Shown piece after piece: positions 24,518 to 36,500 of a stretch of 64,000 nt of DNA. The DNA comes from Opisthocomus hoazin (taxonomy: Eukaryota; Chordata; Aves; Opisthocomiformes; Opisthocomidae). The stretch lies in contig NC_134429.1 in assembly GCF_030867145.1 (NCBI RefSeq), positions 19,391,115-19,455,114 of the forward strand, written 5' to 3'. The notes under the pieces were generated by a model. That model did not search any database. It worked only from the letters and a program-made list of their open reading frames with translations, and was not told the DNA's origin. The translations under genes and the position numbers were made by a program. Position 1 is the stretch's first letter. Each line of letters opens with the position of its first letter.

Positions 24518-27500
24518 CTGGGTGCAGAGGGAACAGCCAGGAAGGAAAAAAAAAAAAAAAGAAAATCAGCAAGGCTTGGAAAAGGAGACCCTAACCAGCA
24601 GCGCATCATGCTGCTTCTGAGTACAGCTGTTCTACCATTCCAGCCCAGCCTGGGAAACTCAGGAAAACAGGGAAGAATCCATCTCTGTCAGGGACCATTA
24701 GGTGCCATTGGCAAGCCACTTAGCCAAGACACAGAAGTAAGCAAGAAGCCTGTGTTGCCATGATCAGCCTATTCATTTTAAGCACATAAAATATCCTGGC
24801 ATTACAATGCAATTTTAACATCTCAGCCTGTTGCCACTGCTACACGAGTAGCAGAAGATACCCTACATCCACCACATTTAAAACTGTGTAACAAATCCCA
24901 CCCACAATGTGCAGCAGCCAGCACAGTCTGCATGGGCACTTTTAGGTCCAATGATCTGGTGTACAAGCCAGGTTCTACACATGGGATAAGGTTAGCTCCT
25001 GACATGAACTTTTCTCTGCCCACCCCTTATTTCCCCATCCCCTGCATTCCCAGCAGGCAGCCCAAACCCTCAATTCTTCATCAATCCCATTGAAACTGCA
25101 GAGAAAGCCAGCAGCAGCCATTCACAAAGGGCAAGGAGAGGATGAACAAGACTGGAAAAGGATCCCTCATTTCGATCTACATGAGCCCCAAGGCCCTAGG
25201 GTCATCCTCTCTAGTACTCATGCCCTTAATCTTTGGTGCCCTCCAATCTTTCTCCTAGAAGAATGCCAACTTGTCACCGACTACGGTAGTCCTGGGGCTC
25301 TGAGACACAGCAATAATACCTGTTTTCAGCCAAGTGGAGGAACATTTGCTTCCTGGCAAATGTGGCCCAACACACCACCTCCCACACTTGCCCATTCTGG
25401 GGATGGATGTCTTATTCTTCTGCCACCCATACTTCTGTTAGACTTGTTGGCTGTAACCCAATGACCCTTCTCAAAGTACAGGTGTAGTTCTCCCCAGCTC
25501 TTCCATAGACACCAGCTAGGCCCAGTAGGACCTGTGCAGCAGCAGACTACAGGGCTCCCAGTGAATTCCTCACCACAGGAATAAACCCAGGGTGATGCTC
25601 GGAGAAACACATATTGATCTTGCCTTGTAATTCAGCCCAGCTGCTGCTGGTAAGCATCTCTCAGCTCAACTGCTGCAGATTGATGCAGAAAGGAAGGAGA
25701 TGGGGAGACAGAGCATAAAGGGTACTCTGACCACCTGAAAAAGGGAGCAGAGGTAAGTGAGCTCCAGGTTTGTTCTGGAGACCCAGCTCACTGAGCAGGC
25801 AGAGACAAAACTGAAGGCAGTGCACACATCTGGTTTCCTAACAGCTGGGTCATCCTCAGCTCCTGGCTACCAACATACCCAGGTAACAATCACACCAGAG
25901 AGGGAAAGAGGAAGAACCTTGGTGTCGTACAATTTCTTGCTCCTGATCTTCTTGATAGTCATCCACTGGGTCTTCCCTGGGCTTGGCAGGTCTGCCAGCG
26001 TCCTGAAAAATACAGCAAGTGAGACGCTGCTGACACTGCCCCAACCGACTTCCATTCCCTGCCAAGGATACAGCTCTCTCGCATTAGAGCCCCAGATCTG
26101 GAAGACTGGGCTCCAGATCATGAATGAGGGGCAGCAGAGAGACAAGAAGGCAACCCAAACTCCATCTATCATTTTTCCACCCAGTCTCTTCCCACTTGCT
26201 GGCAGCAACCACCCAGCTCCTTCCACTGTGAAGGGAGAGGCCACTCCTGCAGCAGGAAGGTCCCAGGGCCAGGGCTTTTCATGAGGTCCCAGGACTGCAG
26301 GGAATCTAGAAGTTATTTAGGGGAGAGCTTTAGGGAGCACAGCCCAGCCCTGTCTGAAAGTCAGGCATTTATGTCACTAATACTTTCCACATTTTCACTA
26401 ATCTTAAGGAGGTGTTGCTCTGTGGGTGCCAGCATCTCTTTCTCGTTTGATTTCATTGGCCTGGATTTCTTTCTTTTTTTTTTAAACCTCACTATTAATC
26501 ATGATTTTAGAGCCTGAGAGATAAAACACTCCTTTTTAAAACAGGCAACACTCAGCTGCTTGTCAAAACAAGCTAACATTTCCCTGATGCAGTCTGGCTT
26601 CAGATAGCAAGAAGCACTCTGCAAAACTAATGGATTCCATCTGCAAGCAGGCAAACAAGGAGGCAGAGTTCTCGCGTGTTGTCACTGCTGCCAAGAGCCT
26701 GCTGCATGCCCATCCCAGGAACAGCAATGACTGCACTGACCAGACCCCGAGCACAGACTCTTATCGTCTCTGGTTTTGATCTCTCAAGTGCTTGAAAAGA
26801 TACAGCACCTCTGCAGTAATAGCCGTGGAGTGAGACATCTCCTATTCAACGTCTCTCCAGCCACGTAGGTGCTGCAAACGCCGGGGCTGACTTCAACAAG
26901 CAGAGAAGACAGAGCCGGAACAAGTTCTGGAACTGACCGACCCACTGGTTCTCAGAAAGATGTTTCTCCTGCCTGCCATACCCCTTCAGTGGAACTACGG
27001 ATCCATCCAAGAATGCAATGTTTCCCTTTGAGTCCTTAAGCTCTCTACCTCCCCCCATTCACAGCTGGGGATCTCTCCCTGGCCCCTGGTGGTTGCCCTC
27101 ATGTCAGTCACCTTCAGTGGCTTCTCCTTAGACTCTTCCTTCACACTGGGCTCCTTGAGCTTCTCCAAACCTCCCACTTTCTCTTCAAAGTCAGGTCTCT
27201 CCAGCTCAGCTTCCTCAAATTCATCCTCGCCTTGGTTATTGGGATCCTGGGCAGGATCTGCAGCATCATCTGGCATCTGGACAAGAAAAGCCTCACATGA
27301 ATACCAGGCGTGGTATCCCCTTGGGAGACAGAGGCCAAGGTGAGCCTGCCTTCCCCAGCAAGCAGGAAGCGCTGGCTTGTATCACTTCAGTCACACCTCT
27401 GTTCATGCACGTTAGCGGTTCGAAAAACCAAAAACCCAGTCTTTGTTACCCCTCTGAATCCCTCCAGAACCAAGGAGAAGTTTGGAGTTGCATGTTACAG

Positions 27501-30500
27501 AAACTTGTGGGAAAGCATCTAATTAAACGGGACAGCTGGATTCTTATTCAGAGCTGGGCTGCATCCAGATGACAGCATTGCTTACCATCGGCTCCTGGAC
27601 AACAGTCTCCTTCTCAGAATGCAAGTTCTCCTCTCTCTCAATCACTCCCGCATCTGCAAGGAAAGGGGACAGTTATCAGTGTACTCTCTCAGAAGTCAGT
27701 GCCCCCAGTTAAGATTCCCCCTGTTGGGGAGCGGCTGTATTAACTCTGTGCCAAGCAGGGATTTGTCTCAGCCTGCAGGCTGAGGCAGACAATGCTCTGT
27801 GTATGTTTTCAGAGGAATGCTTCTTCCGTGCCATTTGCAAGAGTTCAGGGCAAAGCAGCACCATGCTCCCACAGCTGCCAAAACTGCTGCGTTGTCCCCA
27901 AGGCTGGGGCACAAGCATGTGTTGAAGCACGCCCCTGACTTACCAAATAGTACATATGACACAAAGACAAGAACCAGCTCTGAATTCAGCCCCCAATCCA
28001 TATCGAGATGCACCTTTCTCTCATGCCACTGCTAAGTCTGGGCAGTATCTATAGCAGCAACCCAGCCACGCAGCCAGTCAGAGCATCGCTGCGAGCCGAA
28101 CGAGAGCACGGCAGGTCAGCACGGTAGTGCCACCTTCCCCCCTCCTTGGCACGCAGCTGGGGACAAAAGGCAGGCTTCTTGTGTCAGGTAAGGGGACATT
28201 CAGGGCAGGAGGAGAGTGAAATACAGCCTTTGCTTTCAACTAAGTAAAGGCTTAATCCTCACCCTGAATTGTATGTGGCTCTGGCACTCACCACTGCCAT
28301 CACCACGGGCTCAGCGCTTCCCCCAAAACACTAAAGCAGCCTGTGAGACAGCAGTGTTCCCACCCAGACAGCAGCACAGCCAGGGCAGTCGAGTCATTAC
28401 TTCGGTTGTTAATTCCAATTAGGACACAGAGGTCAAGGGCTATTGGTCCTCACACTCCCTTATACCTGCCATGAGGCCTTTTCAGGGCAGAATTCCCTTT
28501 GATGTGAACCAATTAGTTCAGTTCCTCTCAGGGGACTTGCTGCAAATCAGGTCAGCAAAACATGAAATAGCAGCTAAACAGAGCTGTGGGAAAGCACAAG
28601 AATACCAAAGCTCCTCTCCAAACGGGCATCTGTGTGCACGTTAGCTGTTACCCAATGTTGCTGTTCTGGAAGGGAGGACTTCACCTGCACAGAGGGAACT
28701 GAGCCAGTAGCCTGGGAGGAAATCACCCATCTCGGGCGATTTCAGCCTTTTGATCCAAGATTCAGTTAGAACCACTGACTTTCATCTCTGCCCCATGACA
28801 TCCCTCCTCCATTCCAAATCCAGAGCCAAAATCTACTGTCAAGAAACCAGGCTCAGACCATTCTTGTAATACGTAATAGGACGCAAGTCAGTATTTCAAA
28901 TGAGACCCTCACAGGAGTCTCAGCTCCCAGCTTCCCTGCCTTACTGCATTCGAGATCGCAGCAAAAAATTAGCTACATGAAAAACCACCTACTTAGTCAT
29001 TCTGCCTCAGTCTAGCAACAGATTGAATTAGCATTAGTCATATCCACATTTCAGTGTCTCTTTGACAAAGGTAACTAGCTAACTTGCAGACCTTACAGGT
29101 TATTTCCATGTCTTTTTTATTGGCTTCCAAAGCAAGTCTGTGGCTTCCCTCTTACTCTCGTAGACATACAGCTGCAATTAAGTCAACCTCCCCTTTGCTA
29201 CTGGACCTATGCAAGTGCTGCAAGCCCCCTGCCCACCCACTGCAGTTTTCCAAAAGGTCTAGTCATTTTACAGCTGTTTTCTGTTGTTTCACACAACAAA
29301 ACTGGTTAATTGTTCCCTCATTTTGCCACTCACTTGTGATGACCATTACAGGCCCATTGATAAACCTCACCTGGAAAATGAGGCAAAGAAAAGATTCTGC
29401 CCTCACATACATAATCTAATGGATTACTCATTAGTTGGTTTCATGGTGTGATGACGAACTTTACACCAACTCAAAACGTTTCTCCCCTCCTGTTATTAAC
29501 CAAGTGAGTCAAAGCACAGGGGGCTGAACAGATCTGGATCAGAAGACCGAGGAATTCTAACTCAATGTTCTAAGAGCTGGCCTCCAACTGCACAAATGCA
29601 ATTACCTACTGGACTTTACAACAGCTGTAGGTGCTCTGTTGGCTGACTGACAAATACAGCTAGCTGCCCTTGAATTTATTTGCTTCTAGCTCCTTACGGA
29701 TGGTTGGGAAATTTTCTGCCCCAAGTTAGAAAACCCACTTCTAAAAAATATTAAATCAATTCCTATAAGAGACTGATATCAAATCTTGCAAAAAGCAGTG
29801 ACATTTTCCCCATCATTCCCATAGGAAAGAAAGAAGAATTGACTTAACTTACACAGATTTTGACTCTACTACCTTCAAAATGTGTGAGGTTTTCCTTTAA
29901 CACAGGCAGAAAGCCTCCCCCCCCCCGCCCCCCCCCCCCCCCCCCCCGATTAGCACTAAATTAGTGCTGCATAGCATAGGATTAGGGAAACGATACCCAT
30001 TTCAAGTTCCTCATCATTTGTCCTTTCCTTCTCGCCTTCCTGTGCAGCTATTTCATGCTGTGCCCCTCTCTTCTGACTGGGTGGCTGAGGGCTGCCTTTC
30101 AGCACCTCCTGCCCAGGTTTGGGATCAAAATGAAGGCTCTTTGGGTGACCGTGCACTTGTTCTTCATCCATCTGGGCATTCACTTTGTGAACTATGTCCT
30201 TCCAGCTGCAACAAAGGTACAACACAAAACAGAACACCCTCCCCTCAGTATATCAAGAGATATTTCATAATGCCATTTCATAAAGGCAAGCAGAGAAAAA
30301 GCCTCCAGAACATGTAGAAGTTTGTCCTAATTTAACTTTATGGCAAAACGAGCAGATTGCATTAGTTACTGTGATAGCTGCTTGGAACAGAACATTTAAT
30401 ATGCCACGTAAGTACAAAATAAGCTATGCTTTATAAACACAGTTTATTGTAGAACTGATTTATATCATTCATATGATACAACAACATATCCACATAGCAA

Positions 30501-33500
30501 TAAATTCCAGTTCTAAATAGAGACTTACTCATGCCTCACATGCCCAAATACACAAATCTAAGTTGTTGAAAAAATATCAAAAACATAAGTCCTCTCTATT
30601 GTTCCAACTTCATTTAAAATTAAGATAAAGTAAAACTGTAGGATTTTGGCCTATAAGGAGTAAAAGCCTTTCAAAATAAACAGGAAAGCTGCAATACACA
30701 GTTGACAGTTTCTGTTGTCTGGTAAATTTATTTTAAAGCTTCAAGCTCTCTAGGAAGCTTTGCAAGTGGGATGGATACTTTAACCAGCACCTGCGTATAA
30801 AACTCTTCCACAGCATGCACCTATCCCCTGTACAGACCCAAACAGGAAAACAGAACCAGCTGAAAGGAAACATTCACACGTTGTTTTGATTTTTTTTTTT
30901 TAGGTGAACGTGGGAAAAAGTGTTTTATTTCTTCATTCAGTGAGGAAAGCCGTGTTCCAATATGATTTACTCCTTTTCCTACCACTACCCCCCACAGGTT
31001 TTTATCCATCTACTGACCTGCAAAATCAATTATTCATACACAGCTCTATTTATGAGAGTTCAGGCAGCCATAGGCAGGAATTCCTTCCTCTGCAATGGTT
31101 CCACCTCAAACACACTTCTCCTGATGTCTACATCAATATCTACGTCTGCTTCCTTCTTAGCAGAAGTGCCTCAGAGGGACAGTGACTTGATACCAAGGTA
31201 TACACCAAACGCAACACATTTTTCCTTAATGCCTCCCTGCCTGCAGCAATAGCACAGCTCACGTGGATGCCCAGCCAGAGGCTCAGCAGCAGAGTGCTGA
31301 GTAGCATAACACTGCTCTACTGCATGGAAATGAGCTGGAGTTCAGAGAAGAAACAGAATTATCTTCATATTTGTCCGAGCGAGCCCCTGAGAAGCCCAGA
31401 AAGCAGGGCTGTCTCTTAAGGAATGTTTTCTTCCCAAGTATCTTTACTCAGTCACCTTCAGAAATGAAGAAGGGTAAAGGAAGGGATGAGTTCCCTATAA
31501 TAAGGAGTCTCAAAAGTGACTGGAACTAAAACTTTTAACCGGAGTATGTTACCATCAGTTTCAAGCAGGATTACTGCTTGGTCTAGCCTGTCCTGCTACA
31601 TGAGCCAGCTAAGATTTAGAAATCTACTTAACACATCTAAGTTTTTAACTGCTGAGAAAGGCAAGTGGCCTTAGCTTTAGCAGCTTTTTAAAGCCAGCAT
31701 ACTACCACCACAAAGAACTTTCAGTAAGAAAAATCATAACCCAGCCTTCAGCTCAGATTTCCCCCATTACAAAACGATCAAAATGCAAATTTGCCACCAA
31801 GAGCTCATCTGGAATCTGCTGGTCTCAGCCACCCAACGCAGCAGTTCTTGGCATTGGATGCATGGCCTCTTTTGTACTCCACTGCGGTTTGATATTGTTC
31901 TTGGCATTGATACCTTCCGGCTAAAGTTGGTTTCTGCGCTCCTTATCACAAGTCTCACGCAGTGTTAATAACAGCCTCCAGCTCCTCAGTAATTTCTTGA
32001 TGATAGATCCAGGAAAAGAAAAGCACACCAAACATACCATGACCTCTGTCCTTGCAGAAATCATTTCCCAAACAAATCCAATAGTCACATTTTCTGTTTC
32101 ATAGACCAGTGACAGTACCTCTCTAGGCTCTGCATAGTTGAGGGAAGGGCATTCTGCCATCACAACTTCAACTCTCACCTTCAGTCACACCCACACAAGT
32201 CCCTCCCTGTAAGAGGGCAGAATATCCTCTGTGCTGTTACTCTGTGTGTCCACGCAGATGTTATCTAAGCAGTACGGGAAGGATATTGCCCTTTAAAGAA
32301 ATATGCAAAGGACAATTTTTGACCTGGGAAGATTACAAGTTAAGTGAACAAACAAAAATGGCACAGAAGAACGAGTAGGATCTGGCTGATAATTTACAAT
32401 GCAATCCAGAATTCTTCTCCACAGATAAAACAGAAATTGAATCTTGTTTGCTACAGTAAACTGAGCAGCTATGACCTGGACACAAACAAGGGATAAATAA
32501 GTTAAATGAGGAAGCACTATTTTCAGTCAGTTTTTGGATCATGGCCAGACTTTGATGAATTGCAGCCTCAGAAAGACACTTTCTTCCTTTTGCAAAACAG
32601 ACCAGTCTTCTGCAAGTGCTGCTGAGACAGTAAACAGTTTCTCCTGTGCCTGTACAGCATCCAGTACAACAGGATCCTGGTCCCTGACCAGACTCCCAGG
32701 TACTACAGCAACACAAGTAACATACTGCAGGAATTATCCATTCTGTTACCTGCACGGAACGGGTAGGTTCATGCCGTTCTCTGAACCTCTGCCCTTTCCG
32801 ATGGACTCCGCTGCCCAGAGCTCTCCTCTCCCGTTTACCCCAAGAACGGGTCTGGAGAACACATTGCCCTGAGGATGTCCGATACAAGCAACAGTCCCAA
32901 GCTGCAGGGAATTTTAATACCAAGGTTTCAGCTAAGCTCAGTTCCAAGTCTTTTATCGTAAACCCTGATCCTTGTATTGATATGGCTGAATTGGTTTGAC
33001 TTCTCCAGATGAAGCTGCAGTTGATTTAAACTACATTATTTGAAGTGCAGGCATGCAGAAAAATAGACAGGACAGAAGCCTGGGCTGTCCAGTGGATTCT
33101 GGTTGTGTCCTCATTTCTGGCATAAACTATTGCTGTAAACTGTTTTACCCTATTCTGGATAAAACTCAATTTTGGGATCACAGGTCTCCAACTCGTCTGA
33201 CTTTTCACGTTCTAATCAGTCTCTGTGAAGGAGAATCCCTAGCATAGCTCAGGAGTGCACTGGCAACAGGAACCCAAGCTCCATTCCCTGGGAGGAAAGG
33301 AAACACAGAAGAGAGTATGCAGAGCTTGGGAATTTGTCTTTGCCCTAGAAGCAAAACCAGAAAAAACTCTAGTACCTAACTGGGGCTGGTTGCCTGCTGC
33401 TTCTAGATTACCGTATAACCTTGGGGATGAGAAGCTTTCAGATCTTCAAGGTCTACTCATTCCTGCAGAGCTTGGCAGATTACTGATTAATTAGTGGAAA

Positions 33501-36500
33501 AATGAGCAAGTTGCAGCTCTAATACACAGCTTAATGCCTCTTATTTATAGAAACCGAAGGCATTTTTAGCCACCTTGCTGCTGCAGATGGGTTGCTTCCA
33601 TCATGCAGCATTTCTTCAATTTGCTAAACAAAACACGATATTAAGTCACCATCGCTGAAAGGGAGGAGACTGCTCGAAGTCAGTTCAGACTCCCATCCCA
33701 CCTCTCCTCTCGCTAGCAGGACATCCTTGCTGAGCCGATCTCACTCAGCAGTACCTCCTCTTTCTCTCCTCCACACACAAACACTTCACTGAACAGTTCT
33801 GATACGAAGGCAGCTACAGAGCACGCACCAATAACATGAGTCTTTTTTCTTTTGGCCAGCACAGCACCCACAGCAGGCTGTGCATTCCATCACACAACAT
33901 TGCCTGGAACACAACTAATCTGCTTCGGCTGAGATAGAGACCTGGCAGCAACATTCAGCAGAATTAGATGACAGTGGAACCAATAACTAACACTTTCTTC
34001 AACCATCTTTCAAGCAGAAACCACAATAAACACCAGGGACGAGCTTGCATGGTACTTTTCGGCCTGACCATCAAGAGCAGAAGGGAGTTTTCTTTCACCG
34101 ACCTTTGCATTTGCACCTGCTTGCTCCCTGTAGGGTGGTGGTTGTCTGGCATCTGAGGTTTTTCTGCTGCAGAGGGTTGTTTCGGATCAGGCAGTGACAA
34201 TCCAGGAGCCTGGCTTTCCTCATTGCTTTGCACCTGAATGCGCATCACCATCTTTAGATCCTGCAGAGAAGACGCATGCATACTTAATACACACAAGCTC
34301 CTCATCTTATCAGACACCTGCAGATCCCCCTTGCATTTGGGCAGGCTTACGGGCCAGAAAAGTCTTTTGTCAAAGAACAACAGGTTCAAAAGTGCTCCAG
34401 AACAAATCTACAGTCCTGTCCAGCCAGCCTGCAGCAAAAGACGTCCTTCTCCTTCCACACAGCCATGAGGAAATAATTTGGATCCTATGTGACCCAAGCT
34501 TGTCTTGAGTAGGTGAATCTCCAAAAAAAGAGGAACAACACAGCCACCTCTAAAAAAAGAAACCAAAACCCATCCATTGCCATTATAATAGTTCCTGTAA
34601 TTATAATCTAACCACACTGCAATTATTGTCATTTTTTCAGAGGTTTGCTTTCTATGAGCTCAATCCCAATCACCCCAGGAGACAGGAGAGCTGCTTTTAT
34701 GATTTACTCTTTGCAGGTCTGTCAGGATCCAGAATAAGAACCCCAACCCGTTCACCTGCGCCCAGCAACTACACCACAAACTCCAAGAGTGCACAGGAGT
34801 CTGAAACCCGAGGCTGGGACAGCTTCCCCATCAGGGAAGTGGAGCACACAATATGCACGTCGGTACAAATATCATAGTTCTGAGCTTCAAGAGCAAGGGC
34901 TACACCAAACAAGCAGCGAGTGTGCAGAACTTACTGGGTTCCCATTTGGGAGGCTGTTCATGGTCCGGGTGAATCGGATCACGTGGTTGTCCCCACGTTT
35001 GGCTGGCCAGGCTGGCATGGCATCCGGCAGCAAGTTGGCATCTTGCTGTGGGGCTGGATGGGTGAAGAGCACATTAGCCTGTGGCCTCGGGCCATCGTTA
35101 CTGTACGAGTTCTGGCCCAGCAGCAGAGGGCTATCTGCCTGCTTCTGAACCCCAGAGACTGGTGATGCCAGCGGGTTCGCAACAGGACGATTCTCCTGAT
35201 TGACTGGAAAAGCCTGCAAGGGACAAAGGGCAAGAGCAACCTCTGAAGGAACAAGCTCGGTTCCCTCCAAGTTCAAAGCCCCATGCTGAAAACCCAGAGA
35301 AGCCCTACAGAACTCTCCTCCCCAGGGTTCCCTGGGAGTACCACACCTTCTGCCTCACGAGCTGCAACGGGCTGTTGGCTGGCACCATGGGCTGCTCCTT
35401 CAGCGCCTGAAACTGCTGCTGCCCCTTCCCAGCTCCTCCTCCTTTGAAACTCGGCATCTTCTGTAGAGCTTCCTTGAGCTGCCTGAACTCTTCCATCTGG
35501 GCCTGAGGGGATGAGAAGGGTACAGAGAAACCTCACATGGCAACAGCGTTAAACTCCTTGCTGAGAACAGCCAGTCTCTTATGGCCAGTTGGTCAGCACA
35601 GATATACTCCTAAAGAAGATATATGTTTTATATATATGAAAGACTGGAGATAATCCACAACCATTAACGACAAGCCCAAGCTAGTCTTCAGCTTTCTCTC
35701 CAGATTTCACAGATACTCTGTATTCCTCCTTTGCCAGTCTTGTGTCTTATTTTAGTGCATACTATTACCCAAGAAGTGCTGACGATGACTCCAGTTCTTT
35801 GCCCAATGCTATTCAGTGCACCTTTGCACAAGAGGAGTATGCTAGGTCTTGTTAGGTGTGGCTGCCCCTCCTCCTGTGCCTCACATGCAGGTACCACCTT
35901 CGGGTCAGCTTTTTTTCTTCCTGTGGAGGCATTTCTCCATGGTTGCACTCATCTCAGCAGGGCTGACAACGATTGGCATAATCCTACTTGACAATTCAAT
36001 TTACTTTGCAAGACAAATGAAAATTGATTCTCCTATACCGTTAAGCAAATGCAATGCTTTTCTCTCTACTGCAGCTTATTTCTTCCATCTCCAACCCTGA
36101 AAACTAGGGCTTGAAAAAGCTACTCAGGAAAAGCTCCCCACTCCTACTCCAGTTATTTATAGGAAAGTGAGGAGGGAGAGCTTTTCATATGCTCACCAGG
36201 GTACCTGGAAACAGACCAAATTAGGGACTGGGCAAAGTAGGAAAGCTTCCAAGCAGCAAGGAAGGTTTAGCAGGATATTAATTCCTAAGCAGGCTCTGTT
36301 GAGTTCAGTTCTTGCCCCCGAAATTTGAGCTTAAGATTAACATTAAAAAAACAAAACATAACCCAACAAAACAAGTCATCAAAGGTAACATAAAAGGAAT
36401 GAGGGAAGGAAATGGAAGCCAAGAACAGTTCATGGGATATAGCCCTAGCTAGTAGGAGAGTGCTTCTACTCACAACAAGCCATATGGAAACAAAACTCAT

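Noticed and set aside
31767-32178. Minus-strand frames that at first looked like a decayed retroelement
   Set aside because: No recognisable reverse-transcriptase, integrase or terminal-repeat features could be identified, so no mobile element is called.
32333-32947. 204-codon minus-strand frame in intron 10
   Set aside because: No similarity, no acidic-tail character, no matching splice phases. Likely chance.
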